Part shown: piece after piece, positions 1-12,672 of the stretch
How positions within the stretch are numbered: the first letter of the stretch is position 1
Layout: each line of letters starts with the position of its first letter
DNA from: Trichostrongylus colubriformis
Lineage: Eukaryota > Nematoda > Chromadorea > Rhabditida > Trichostrongylidae
Length of the DNA: 64,000 bases
Direction of reading: 5' to 3'
Assembly: GCA_963978905.1 (NCBI GenBank)
Contig: OZ022257.1
Coordinates: 10,872,509-10,936,508 of the forward strand
Position numbers and translations under genes: made by a program
The notes under the pieces: generated by a model
What the model saw: only the letters and a program-made list of their open reading frames with translations
What the model was told of the DNA's origin: nothing
Database searches by the model: none

Positions 1-450
1 AATGCCATGACTGAGCATCCTATCGAATTACCGCTTCGAATATAATTATATCAATTGATTTCCTGATGTTTTCAATTTTCCACTCCAAAGAAATAAATAG
101 TTATCAACAAAGAGACCGTGCTTAAAAAAATTTTGGGGGGAAGAAGCAAAGAAGTAGTTTAATCTCCGTTCCGCACGTGCCTAAGAATTTTACTTTTTCT
201 TTCGAAATTGATTTTCTAACCAAGTCTCATATTGTTTGCTACACATTCAGACCAGCGCGAGGCTTACAATTAGAAATAGAAAAAAGGCAAAAACTTCATT
301 TAATTTTTTGAACATAGACACTTCAACTGTTGTTCCGAATACTCTTTATTTTCATCAATTTCACGATTGCATTTACAGAGTTCAGCAGAACAATTATTTT
401 TTGCTATTCAAACTATAATTCTTGTTGTAAAACCCTCCTATTTCGTTCAG

Positions 451-3400
451 ATTCCACCCGTTTCCCAGTATGCTCATATACAGTCCGGATGTGGATGAAT
501 GGCCCGTTGGTGGGCACTGTTTTCCTTGGACAAACGGTCTTTCATCAATGGAGCTGTGAAAACGAGCAAGTTCGTGCCCACCTACTCATTCTTCACTTTT
601 TGAATTATTTCTTTTATATTCTTCGTTTTCTCCTTTTTTCATCTATGCACGTAAGTTTTCTGGAGCCTAATATTCAAATTTATTTCCAGGACAACTGCCT
701 AATAGTTCGCAGTTGCTCAGTGGTTGGTAGTGAGACGAAACATAGTCTCATGGATGAGGATGGATGCTCCAAAGACACTAAAATCCTTCCAAACCTTGAC
801 TATATCAGTCCAGTAAGTCACTTGTAATCTTTTCCAGACTTTTACAAATACAGGTGTGTCCACGATCTCGTTTGGTGTCTTTTTCCGCCGTTGTGCACTT
901 TGATTGCTGTGAAGAGGGTGACTAGGAATCGCAGCTAATTCGGAACGGGGAAACGCCGAAAAATCGCCGACAGGGTGGACGCGAGGCAATTCAATTGGAT
1001 TGAAGTGGACAGAACAGCTTGTTAGCTCGCTTTCATCTGAAGAGATTCTCCCGCTTAGTTGAAGCCCACTACTACGGACGTAATAAAAGGGATAAGCATA
1101 CATCTTTGCTCCGTCTGGTTAGGGACAGCATTGAAGCGCATGCTTCTTCCTCAACAGACTGAGGAAGGAACCTGTTCTTCAAGAGAATTTTGGTGTTCTC
1201 TATGTGGAATGCACCTCATCCTCATGTTGTCTAACCAGGAAGGGCCTCCAACTCGGATGGAGTTCAAATGGGAAGGCAGAAACTCAATAGAGTTTTAAAT
1301 GATGATCACAAATCTGAAAACGAAAAGTGCTACGAGCTGCTTTGAAGCTAATTAAGAAGGGTCAAAGTCTGCATGCGATAGCCTACTGTCCGGGTACTTT
1401 GCTAATCGTGACTCATCAGAAGGCCAAATCTAGGGGCGAACCTACCGTTCACCACCTCCAGGCCAAAAGTACTGTCACTGGGCCACGTCGACGGGCCCGG
1501 TTAGCCACGTTGATGTGTCACTTATAGCAAAGTATCCCGCGAATGAGTCATCGCAAGCAAACTTTGATGCCTCCTATATCGCCTCAGAGTTGTCCGCAGC
1601 ACTTTTGGTTTTCATATTTGAAATCAGCACTCTAAATCATCCACCTGTCTGGGTCTCCATCCAAAGTTCCATGGGAAGTTGAAAGCCCTCCCTGGAAGCT
1701 GTGCATGAATCCAAAGTGATTCAAAGGGTCATGGGTGGCTTCCCCGACAGGGAATAAAGCCCTTATGAGACAATGTTAAGCTGTGTCTGATTAATGAACA
1801 ACGACCACGATTAGCATACGACACGACAATCGCACGACACGCCGAAGCATCGCGCGGTCTCCGAAAAGCCAAAACAACCCGCGCAGGGATTATCCCTAGT
1901 CTCAGCGAACTCCTGAAACAAGGGATTATTTGCAGTTTATACAAGAATCCCTAGATTTTACTGTGTGTATATAATGCTATGTTCCACTGATGCATTACAT
2001 CTAGGCAGGGCATTCCCAAGGATCGAGGAAAATAACCGCTTCACTACGACCCCCCTCCTCTGTGGAGACCAAATATGACCCCTCCCTAATTTTTGACCCA
2101 GTAACTGTTACCGAATTGTATAGTTGCAATTTGTTTTATTGCTATGTATTCTTAATTAAAACAACAGGATATTTCTCATTTTCTCTAACGGATTGGCTGT
2201 AATAAGCCATTCGCTCCTCATCTACTTATTGAAAATTCAGATTCCGGTTGAACGTATGACCTCTCCCCCCCCCCCCCCCCCATCTGTCCAGTCCAGTAAG
2301 ACCCCTGCCCAAGAATCCTCGGCTCCCGGTATACCCTGCATCTAGGGCATTCACTCATAGATTTCCACTGCTTTACAAAGCGGTATGAGGTCCCTGTATC
2401 AGATTAATTTGCCGAACAGGCGTCATCAGGGTTCTAAAAAGAAAGAATCACATTCAAGTGCTCTCAATCTTTCAGAAGAGACTGAAGCATCGTGACGAAG
2501 AGGTAGATAACGTCGGTTACTTCCTCTCAAAAGGGTTTTGAAGTGATTTCATAGAGAAGATGCCACCGTAATATAAGAAAGTGTAAAATGTGAAAGTGTA
2601 AAATGTCGTAAGTCCCGCTTCTACCGACAAAAATGTAGAGGAGGTACGGCTCCAAACATTTCGCGATCGTATTCGTAATCGTAATGGCGTCACGCTGCGT
2701 TCACAAGACAGTGTGGCACAGGCGGAGATGCAGAGACACACATTCCGCCCTGCCGTTGTCATCGCAAAGTATGAATGCGGCCTTATTAAATCCAGAATTG
2801 TTCCTGTGGAGCATTTTTAACAGTGAAGTGATCTCCTTTCAATATCTTTATCCTCTCAAGCCATTCAGATGCCAAGTAGGTACAGCCACAAGTGACCTCG
2901 GAGGTACGAAAACATTAGCTGGATTGGAACGCGTTTCCGCTAAAGCCATCTGTGCTCACTGCTCACTCATTTGCCACATTCCGATTCGGTCTGATTACAT
3001 ACTTCCCTTTTCTCCCATCGGTTTTTTTTTTCAGTCGATGGTTGGTCAAAATGTGAGTGTCTTCGGCATCTCTCAAACGTCATTGATCTATTTCGAATGC
3101 GAGCTGATTCTGATCCCAAAGACTGATGGGCAATGTGAAATACCTCAATGCAGTGAGACAGCAAATCGTACAAGGTAAGCGATCGTTTAGGGGATAATAT
3201 AGTAATGTGCGACTCGACATCATGATAGCATACTTTAAACTATTCCAAGAATTGGGAGCAGACATGAGCTATGGACACGCTAGCCAGTATCAGGACACTC
3301 GCACTGAGTCGGAACGCGCAAACGTTGCCGCATGCGCCATATGCCATGCTGGTTTCCTTGTGTACTGGTCGCGCGTTGAGATGCAACCACCGTCTCCACC

Positions 3401-3918
3401 TGAAGCGTGATCTGGTCCATCTGGAGCTCCTGACGTCCTGACGCCCGCCCTCGCCCGTTATTACCTTGGTTGATCAATTAAAAAATATTCTCCAGTGGGG
3501 TCAAAAAATAATAGTTTGGCCGATCCCTAAAAAGTTTCTTATTGCATTGATATTCTGTTTCAGAAGAAGCTTTGAATCATCAGAAGATCACGCCTTCGAG
3601 GTTCAATCTCAACGGATCGAGGTGTCAGAGCTCGGTATGCCAGTTGCTTCTTATTCCAGCTGATAAACTCCAGATAATCAAGTTTATCTTTCAACAGGAA
3701 TGATGCCAAATGCAGACGACCAGGTAGTGCGACCGGTTGAGCTCACTTGTCCCGACAAGCCGACTCCTCCTCGACGTAATCAGATTTGTGTGGCGTTCAA
3801 TCCGTTTATTATCTTCCTCGGTGGAATGATCGCGGTAATCGTTGTCGCTAATCAGGAACAGTCTCGAGCTCAGCTTCGATGTTTCAGATGGCCGTTTTCG
3901 CAGCATTCGTGGCCGTGA
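451..3918 (+). CDS. Cuticlin-like ZP-domain membrane protein, 3' part
   Basis: Five exons join in frame: 451-569, 690-812, 3035-3174, 3564-3634 and 3698-3918 (TGA). All introns have GT..AG ends and TTTCAG-like acceptors. The first visible exon starts mid-codon, so the N-terminus (signal peptide and first half of the ZP module) lies before the window. Visible ZP features in order are FPVCSYTV, FHQWSCENEQ, CLIVRSCSV, a DEDGCSKD segment, VFGISQTSLIYFECEL and GQCEIPQC. The cysteine order and wording fit the nematode CUT/CUTL cuticlins. Next come a dibasic RTRR site, the usual place for furin-type cleavage in this family, a linker with a CPDK cysteine, and one membrane segment (ICVAFNPFIIFLGG...VIVVAN) with a short cytoplasmic tail. 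Family members are secreted at the apical epidermal surface and polymerise in cuticle or alae matrix; that role here is inferred. The paralogue cannot be assigned. Intron 813-3034 is 2.2 kb and repeat-filled. Confidence 0.85.
2010..2345 (-). repeat. G-run interspersed repeat, minus copy
   Basis: Read on the minus strand it shows the family landmarks: a GGTATACCGGGAGCCGAGGATT-like start, a long G run, and blocks resembling GTCGTATTTG and CCTGTAGAGG. Plus-strand copies are near 14045, 15080, 18595, 26635 and 57640. Confidence 0.5.
2640..2782. mobile_element. Hairpin MITE, partial copy (GGCCGC-TTCATACT family)
   Basis: The right end AAAGTATGAATGCGGCC matches, in reverse complement, the ends of the hairpin elements at 24147-24543 and 27349-27521. 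The inner GC-rich part (GTTCACAAGACAGTGTGG, GGAGATGCAGAGACACAC) resembles their arms. The left end is diverged, so the boundary is approximate. Confidence 0.45.
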
Positions 3919-6305
3919 CAATATCATTGCAACGGTATCGACATTATTCGATATCACACACAGCTTGCTGATCATCAGCCATAAATAGCGATTTTCAACA
4001 CGAAAAACGGTCAACGATCTCTGGAAATTCCCTGGTTGCTCCCAATCAGCCCGCTTTGATCTCATTTCACTTGCTCATGACGTTTTTCCCAGTGCCTAGC
4101 TATAATATTTGTTATTTGTGCTTCTACCTTTTTTGCTTTTCTGCCATAAATTCGTTAATGATGATTCACCATGAATTCTTCCAAGCTACGGTATGGTTCA
4201 GAGTTCGCGATTCTCGCGACTCACATGATTCAGGTGAAGAGGATAAGATAAGTATTGATTAGGTAGAGGATATGCCTTAGTCGCGGAAATCGCGCGATCG
4301 ACTTAATAGCGAACTCTGAACAGCTCTCAAATCAGATGTTGGGAGACTTGGTACGGTTGTCAAACCACTGACCACACAGTGCGATCAGGTCTTTGTTACA
4401 AGAACATTATGGTAACCGGTTGTATAGCCTTATAAGTACATCACATTAATTCCGCTAATTTGCCTTATAGTCACCCTAATTCTACCAGTTCTGACCACGA
4501 CTAATTGTCACTTAAACACGAGTCTAGTGCTCGTAAACTTAACCGCCTTGGCTTCCGCAGACGCACGTGAGTGCCACGAATGTGGTTTTCTGAAGCCTAT
4601 GTAGACTAGCAAGTACGGATCAGCTTATCCTTCATACTAACTAACGAATGCCGTTACTCGCAAACTGAATTCAAGCCATCAGCTGACCTTCGTGGATTTA
4701 GCTATGCGTCGGTGGGATGGTTTTGATTTCATTTTGAATAGCCACCAGAAAATTGCCGCAAGGAATTGCCAGACAATTTCAGAGACTCGATCGCGTGACT
4801 CGATATTGTCAGGCTCCAACATAGTACACTACAAGGGCTCTCCGATAATTTTGGACTGAAATACGGGACGTGGTATGAAGTCGCTGCACATAGAGCGTGT
4901 TAAGGCATTAAAGGAAGCCGGTGAACACACGTATTGCACGAAAACTTCTAGCGTTGCTGGCTGTGCGGTAAAAGTAAAGCAATGCGTCGAGGTCAACTTC
5001 GTGGAGTCATTGTGGAACTAGCAATGACTTTTCGTCGCTTTGGATGTTTCGCCAAAACGTTTATCGGACTCGAACTTCTCCAACTCCCACAATCCTCAAA
5101 TATCTTGGAGGTAAGAAAGAAAAGGGAAGCTAGAAGAAAGGTAGACTCCACGGCCGGGACGGAAGATGGACTTTGTGGCGATCAGGGCTGCTGCACAGCA
5201 ACGCGCCTTTCGGCGCTTATTCTACGGTCCAGAATAGCGCGATAGGCGCACGTTCGCGTTCGTGGAAGACATTTGAAAGGTGTTCCGACTGTCCCAAACA
5301 CTGACACATTCGAATATGAAGGAATAAGCAAAATTGTTGAGGTAGTTCGTGCCAACCCTAGTCATCTTGTTCATCATTTTTTCTTTAAATCCTGTTGGTT
5401 ATCACACTTTATCACCTGATATCATCCAATGAGAGGCGGTTGCTGAGCTGTTGAACATCCTGATCCGCATCTCAACCCAGCAAATCGATAAAAGGTAACG
5501 CTGTCTCAGCCTGAGCTTAAGCCAAGGAAAGGCTCACTGATGAATCACAACTACTTGAATAGCGCAAAAGCAAGAGCGGGAGAGTAGATATGCGACAGGA
5601 CTTTCCAGCTAGGGCACCTCCCAACCAAAATTGGGCCATCGTCTGGGTGAGCTGCCTCCCTGGTCCCGTTGTTAATTGGCGGCGCGATAGAGCATGCGGT
5701 CATCTCCTGACCTCACCTCGAAAATGAAAGCCCTTCACTCGCGAATTTAGAAATCGAATTTTTTTTCAAATCCTCGCTCTAAATGACCTCTAACAAACTT
5801 TTCGTTCCATCATATGTCGGAGCCACGATAGTATATCCATCCGTGAATTAGCAGTCACAGAATGTCAGTGTTTTTCACCGATTGATTGTTATTGTGTTGG
5901 AAACCAAATAGACTGAGATCAATTGTTCATCGGGTGATAAACTTTTATAAAATAGGTCAAATCACGCGATTTATCATTAGGCGACTGTGGTGCGTGGCGG
6001 CGTGCATTTGTGGATTTAGTACAGCATTTCTGAGACATATTCCGATCGGATTTCATGCAAATCAGCACCACCGATCGGTTCACAACGAGAACCTGAACCG
6101 GTCAAGAATGGCACATAAGTGGAACGTGAAATCGCTTGTGCCGGTATCCCGTCCAATTCCATTTCTTCACCTTCACGTTTTACACTGAAATGAAAACTCA
6201 ACTGCTCAATTTCAGAATACGCCACGCACTTGCCTTTGGATATTAAAATGTTTTTTCTTACTAAACGTATTCGGCCTATATGAAAAGTGGTGTAGCCAGG
6301 CAAAG
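3919..6305. other. Intergenic spacer, mostly unannotated
   Basis: Downstream of the ZP gene I see no reading frame with splice support or a family signature. Short open frames near 4982-5245 and 5886-6188 have no recognisable motif. The one structured item is the 126-bp terminal-inverted-repeat element at 4196-4321. Confidence 0.5.
4196..4321. mobile_element. Short MITE with GTTCAGAGTTCGC ends
   Basis: The element begins GTTCAGAGTTCGCGATT and ends with the near reverse complement (AATAGCGAACTCTGAAC). The centre (GAGGATAAGATAAGTATTG) matches the centre of the 12450-12616 hairpin, so this is a family. No coding capacity. Confidence 0.6.
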
Positions 6306-6376
6306 TATTAGGTTGTCCCAAAAGTCTTGTAGTATTTTTTTCGATCATCACTTTTTTTTCGTCCAACAAATAACAA

Positions 6377-6936
6377 TTAGGTAACGACGTATTGAACATT
6401 GTTATCGGCAACCCTCTGCCACTTTATAGGGACATCGTTGATTCCCTTCTTCCAGAACTTTGGGTTCTGAGAGTCGAAGAAGTCAGCGATCGCCTTTGCA
6501 AGCAAGTCATAATCAACGAATTTTCTCTTGGCCAGGAAGGATTCGAGAGGATGGGTAAGGTGATAGCCAGAAGGGGCAATGTCTGGATAGTATGGCGGGT
6601 GGGGCAGCACATCCCAGCCGAGCTCCTATAACTTGGCCTGGGTTCTCTTCGCGAAATGGGAGCGCAATGGGAGCGGGCGTCGTCATGAAGAAGGGTGACC
6701 GCGGACCTTTTCCGGCGCTTTTCTCGAACAGCGACGGCGAGCTGCTGGAGCTGGTGGGTGCATACGGTAGCGGTGACTGTCTCGCCTTGTACCAGCACTT
6801 CGCGGAAAAGCATTCCTTCCGCGTCCCAGAACCAGCACAGTCCCAAGCGTGGTTTGTCTTTCATGTCAATCTCGCCGTTGCTGAAGCTGATGAACCAGCG
6901 GCGCACTGTCACGTAGCTCACACATCCCTTGCCCAA
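6377..6936 (-). pseudogene. mariner transposase remnant (internally deleted, frameshifted)
   Basis: Minus-strand frames contain mariner landmarks. [20 protein letters not shown] is the N-terminal helix-turn-helix region. A HDDARSH block corresponds to the second catalytic Asp, and [18 protein letters not shown] to the third. The tail [18 protein letters not shown] is the usual C-terminus. The blocks lie in different frames, and the part carrying the first catalytic Asp (present in the 53-54 kb copy as TGDESW) is deleted. It cannot encode an active DD34D enzyme. The same deletion joint (GLC.FWDA.GM) occurs in the 25.7-26.6 kb copy. Confidence 0.8.
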
Positions 6937-7039
6937 TGCAGCGCTGATGGAGTGGCAAGCTTCCGTCGTTTTGGTGCCGCAAGACCGCTGATTTTAGATG
7001 ACACCACGAGCTGGGTGGGTATCGACAACGGGCATTGTA

Positions 7040-8610
7040 CACTGCGGTGCATAATGATAAAGCCACTCATAAATTGTTTGAAAACTATCATAGTAAGATG
7101 TTTTTTGGAAACTTCTCAGGTATAGATTGTAGCAAATTTGATCGCGCATTCGTATATCGAAACTAAGTTCCAGACCAAAATCGAGGAAAAATTTTATCTT
7201 AATTTTTCAAAAAATGCAGCTTTTGCGATGGTGCAAAATGATAAAGCCACCCTAAGTTTTTCCGTCGCTTCCCATCCTTATTTGTTAAAACGTTTTGCTG
7301 CTGTAATGTCTTTCTTTTCCACATAATGGGGAGAGGAAAACCCTTATTTGGTTTTGAAAAAGGCCAAGTTGTCGCAAAAAAAAGCGCTGGGATTGTCAAA
7401 TCGTCATATTGCGCAAGAATTGGACCGTAGCCACACAGTCGTCGACAACTTCTTCAAGGATCCTGCAACATATGGAACCAAGAAGAGTTCTGGACGACCT
7501 CCTTCACTTTGCGAGAAGGATAAGCGCCGTATTCTCGGAAAAGCATCGAATTCTACCAAATCGAGCTCGGGTATCAGGTCTTCTTTGGAGCTAAACGTCT
7601 CCAAAATAACTGTTTTGCGGGTTCTAAAAAAAGTGCAAGTTTATCTCGCGACAGAAAATAAGGAAAGCACTATTCATGACACGAGAACACCGCAAAAATC
7701 GAGTGCAGTTTGCCAAAACATGCAGCCGAGTGGACTGGAGTAAGGTAGGGTATTAGGTCGTAAAGTCCCTCTTGCTTTCTTATGATGTTTTTCCTTTCCA
7801 GATTGTTTTTTCTAATAAAGAAAGTTCAACTGCGACGAATCAGATGGCAAACGATATTTTGAGAAAGCACATGCTTCGATTTTCAAGAGATTTCAAAGTA
7901 GGGGCCGTAATGGTATGGGCCGCATTGAAGAAACGTCTGAAGTTTTGGTTCGTTCCTAGAAAGGTGAGTCTTGCCGTTTATCAAGTGGTTACGCGCAGTG
8001 CCCTTTTTCTTTCAGCGTGAAAATCGGAGCCGAAATCTTGTTTTTGGGCAAGATAACGCACCAATCCACGTCAGCCAGAGCACAAGTGCATGGTTCAGCC
8101 GTCATCGAATAAGGCTGCTGCCCTGGCCGGCAAATAGCCCAGGCCTTAATCCGATGGTAAATGTATGGGGCTTCATGGTGCGACGGATTTACGCAGATAA
8201 CAGGGAATTCCAAGGAGTTAAGGAGCTCAAAGGGGCTATAATCCACGCGTGGCACCAAGTGGACCACGATCTCATTAATAATCTTTACATGAGTCTAGAC
8301 AATCGGATTTTTCAGGTTATTTGGAGAGAAGGAAGGCCAACAGATTATCAGAGTAGCGTATTGCGCTTTCGTTGTTTACGACTTGTTGAAAGTCCTTACT
8401 GGCTTTATCATTTTGCACCACCACAAAAGCGACATTTTTTGAAAAAATGAAGATGAATCTGTTCTGTTATTTCGAGCTCAAGTTTGGTATTAATGTGTGA
8501 ATGCGCGATCAAATTTGCTACAATCTATACCTGAGAAGTTTTCAAGCAACATCTTGCTATGATAGTTTTGAAACAATTCATGAGTGGCTTTATCATTATG
8601 CACCGCAGTG
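7040..8610 (+). mobile_element. Tc3-like DNA transposon inserted in the mariner
   Basis: The 1,571-bp element is flanked by TA at 7038-7039 and 8611-8612. Terminal inverted repeats of about 112 bp (7040-7151 and 8499-8610) start CACTGCGGTGCATAATGATA. A second inner pair carries the same core, GTGCAAAATGATAAAGCCA (7231-7250 and 8400-8418), the two-site layout known for Tc3 ends. The target mariner reads GGGCATTG-TA-GCTCTCTCC; the 26.4-kb mariner copy keeps the same site uninterrupted. Confidence 0.88.
7348..8450 (+). pseudogene. Tc3-like transposase, decayed
   Basis: The N-terminal part (7348-7743) reads LGLSNRHIAQELDRSHTVVD, then DPATYGTKKSSGRPPSL and ASNSTKSSSGIRSSLELN, matching the paired HTH domain of Tc3 transposases. 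The C-terminal part shows VMVWAAL, FGQDNAPIHVSQSTSAWF, LLPWPANSPGLNPMVNVWG and VRRIYAD, the second Asp and the third acidic region of the DDE fold. Possible small introns lie near 7745-7801 and 7963-8015. It is broken: the usual FSDEKKF first-Asp motif is FSNKE, followed by a frameshift before 7900. Terminal repeats are better preserved than the gene, so it could only move using another copy's enzyme. Confidence 0.8.
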
Positions 8611-8770
8611 TAGCTCTCTCCACGGGATCTGGTGGGTCAATATATATTTTCCTAGAAAGCTTAAGGAACGTTCACCATATTCCTGAACCGTCTGGACCTG
8701 CCTCAAAGTGAACAAGAGTTACTGATTTTTTTTGGAAAAATACTACAAGACTTTTGCGACAACCTAATGC

Positions 8771-9028
8771 ATAGAGCGGTTCAAAAGTTTGGTCTCACAA
8801 GAACGAAACTTCAGGTCGGTCACTCGTCTCCTACGGTAACCCTGACGTCATTTAAAATGTTTAAAATGCATTTTGTTTGAGCCTAGGAGAGGAAGGAGCT
8901 TCGACATCAGTGCAATGCTGCGCCTCCCCACACAAGAACGAAAATTCACGGTCAAAAGTATTTTTATTGACGTCAAGGTTACAGTTGAAGACGAGTGACC
9001 TTAATTTTCGTTCAACTTTTAGTCTATC
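8771..9028. repeat. Inverted-repeat (hairpin) element
   Basis: GAACGAAACTTCAGGTCGGT and CACTCGTCTC...GTAACCCTGACGTCA in the left arm pair with TGACGTCAAGGTTAC...GACGAGTGACCTTAATTTTCGTTC in the right arm. It lies directly between the mariner and the (TG)n tract. No coding capacity; boundaries approximate. Confidence 0.5.
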
Positions 9029-9160
9029 ATAGAGTCCCAATGGCTAGAAGGGCGTGGATGGCCCAGGCGCTACAGACCCTCAGGAGATAACTACTAGAGC
9101 TTGCGTGAGGGCGGCGGCACCAGTCATTGCACTATCCTACTCTATATAATTCGCTAAGTA

Positions 9161-10765
<1,605 letters not shown>

Positions 10766-10849
10766 GTCTGTCTGTCACGAAATTCATATCTCGCGTCGCA
10801 GCAAAGCTGGGACGCTGAATTTTACAAGTTACATAGGGGGTGCCAAGGA

Positions 10850-11490
10850 AACCCCAGCGGTGGTGGACCGAAAGTGATAGCAGTTGATACGCGCTGATAA
10901 GGAGCCTCAAAAGGCGAATGTCACCGAAGTCCTTTCGCCTTTCGAATTGATCCTAGAGCGCTGACACTCATAGGTGTTTTGCAGGATTGGACGGGAACAT
11001 TAATGGTGGGTGATCCAGCTTGATAACGGTTGATAAGATTCGATAAGGAGCGTAAAAAGGCTAGAGTCGTCGGATCCGTTTCGCTTTTCGCATTGGTCCC
11101 GGAGCGTTCATACTCACAAGTGTTTTGCGGGGTAAGATGGGGACATTAATGGTGGATGATCCAGCTTGATAACGGTTGATAAGATTCGATAAGGAGCATG
11201 AGAAAGCGAATGTCGTCAAATTTGTTTCGCCTTTCGCGTTGATCCAAGAGCGCTGACACTCATGGGTGTTTAGCAGAGTGGGATGTGGGCATTCATAAGT
11301 GGGTGACCCAAACTGATAATGGTTGATGAGATTCGATCAGGAGCGTGAGAAGGAAAATGTCACCAAAGCCGGTACGCTTCTGCGGCTAACAGTGGAATGT
11401 TCACATTCGCAGGTATTGTAGGGTACGGGGACCTCAATGGTATCGTTGGGTACAGGGGCCTCAGTGAAACTGATAACAGTTTCCGGTGGC
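10850..11490. repeat. 146-bp tandem repeat, about four copies
   Basis: The GGAGC landmark recurs at 10901, 11047, 11193 and 11340, spacings of 146, 146 and 147 bp. Shared blocks include TTGATAAGATTCGATAAGGA, GAGCGCTGACACTCAT and GGGTGATCCAGCTTGATAAC. Copies are clearly diverged; the last degrades past 11400. Confidence 0.85.
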
Positions 11491-12449
11491 TGATAAGAAA
11501 CGTTAGGAATTGGATGGGATGAAATCCTTTACATCGCTTGCTTCTACTATACGACCGCTTCAGCAAAGGCGTCCGATGCTCAATACCATTGGGTGAACGT
11601 ATTCTGTTTATGTACTGATATCACTGGCTGAAGTGTCGACCGCTGAATTGCTTAGCGTTCCAAAAAATGGTGCATTTCTCTTGATACTGCGATCTACATT
11701 GATAACCATGATGCAACCTATATTTATGATAGCAAAGCAGGCAGTTCACTCGGAATCATTTTTTGATGCCGTACTGGCGGCAACACTGGGTATCGACCGC
11801 TAAACTATGCAAAATTTCAAATAGTGAAGCATGTTTACGAAAACGATATACGTCGATAATCGGGATTTGGATCTACTATCAATGTGTAGGAATTAGATGC
11901 TCAGCAAATGAACAAATTGTTACCAATCGATGCAATCGAATACAAAACTATCGATGTCTGAACTATTCAAACTCCCAGTGGTGACCTAAACCAGCTGGCT
12001 CGCGTACGCTACTGCGCGCGATTCGTGTCGATGACGTGCAAAACGGGTTCGATGCAGAGCGACTGAAGTAAAATAACACCAAAATGCTTTTTTATCACGC
12101 CATCTTCTCTGCTTTTATCCGAATAAATTGTTCAGCCGAAAGCTGAGGAAAGGAAGTTTCCACTCAACTCCATACACAACTGTGGTCGTGGCGATCAAAC
12201 CCATTTTGCACAGCATCGCCATGAATCGTGCGCAGGTGTGCGCCCGCCAGCTGGTCTTTCTTATGCAACAAGTAGATCAAATGGTACATATAGAGCCATG
12301 CTCTATATGTACCATTTATACATAGCTATATTATACTGTGCTAGCCCCAAGCCGCATTGCACATGCTCCCTAAGCGTATTTACAAAATTTGATTATTGAT
12401 CCGATTGGAATGTAAACTCGTGATGAGTGCTTGGCATTGCTGATAGTTA
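11491..12449. other. Spacer without supported gene
   Basis: Short open frames here (for example 11763-11984 and 12128-12325) have no motif or splice support. A small palindrome around 12290-12315 (ATAGAGCATGGCTC... with TATATGTACCAT) is the only structure noted. Confidence 0.4.
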
Positions 12450-12616
12450 GCGATGCAGGCGATCGCGCTACTCGCGCGATTTAGGCGGAAAGGATAAGAT
12501 ACGTATGGATTAGGTGAATGATAGGCTAGTCGCGCGATCCCAACCCATCGTCCGATCGATATGTATCCTTCCCCTTTCGCCTAAATTGCGCAATCGCCTA
12601 ATCGCGGGTTCTGAGC
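12450..12616. mobile_element. Hairpin MITE related to 4196-4321
   Basis: Arms GCGATTTAGGCGGAAAGGAT and ATCCTTCCCCTTTCGCCTAA are inverted repeats. The inner GGATAAGATACGTATGGATT matches the 4.2-kb element, and the right end GCGGGTTCTGAGC resembles the GTTCAGA end. It lies about 60 bp past the stop codon of the neighbouring minus-strand gene. Confidence 0.55.
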
Positions 12617-12672
12617 AATACCTCAGAGGACTTTTTTGAACCATGACACCATTTTTATAAGCACAGAATCCG

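Larger units (their letters stand above)
813..3034. other. Long repeat-bearing intron of the ZP gene
   Basis: No exon is needed here: the ZP frame continues directly from 812 to 3035 in phase 0. The intron holds a minus-oriented copy of the G-run repeat family (about 2010-2345, including a C homopolymer near 2264-2282) and one end of a GC-rich hairpin element (about 2640-2782). The remaining sequence gives no coding signal I can support. Confidence 0.6.
6308..8767 (-). mobile_element. mariner-family element interrupted by a Tc3-like element
   Basis: The left end TTAGGTTGTCCCAAAAGTCT at 6308 pairs with AGACTTTTGCGACAACCTAA ending at 8767. TA precedes the left end; the right flank is TG, probably a mutated TA. 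Removing the inner element (7040-8610 plus one TA) leaves about 887 bp, almost the same as the 884-bp copy at 25702-26585. Both carry the same internal deletion relative to the longer copy near 53.1-54.3 kb. The transposase remnant reads on the minus strand. Confidence 0.85.

Noticed and set aside
330..827. A 165-codon plus-strand open frame
   Set aside because: It reads through the intron between two ZP exons (451-569 and 690-812). The spliced model fits the family; the read-through adds unrelated residues.
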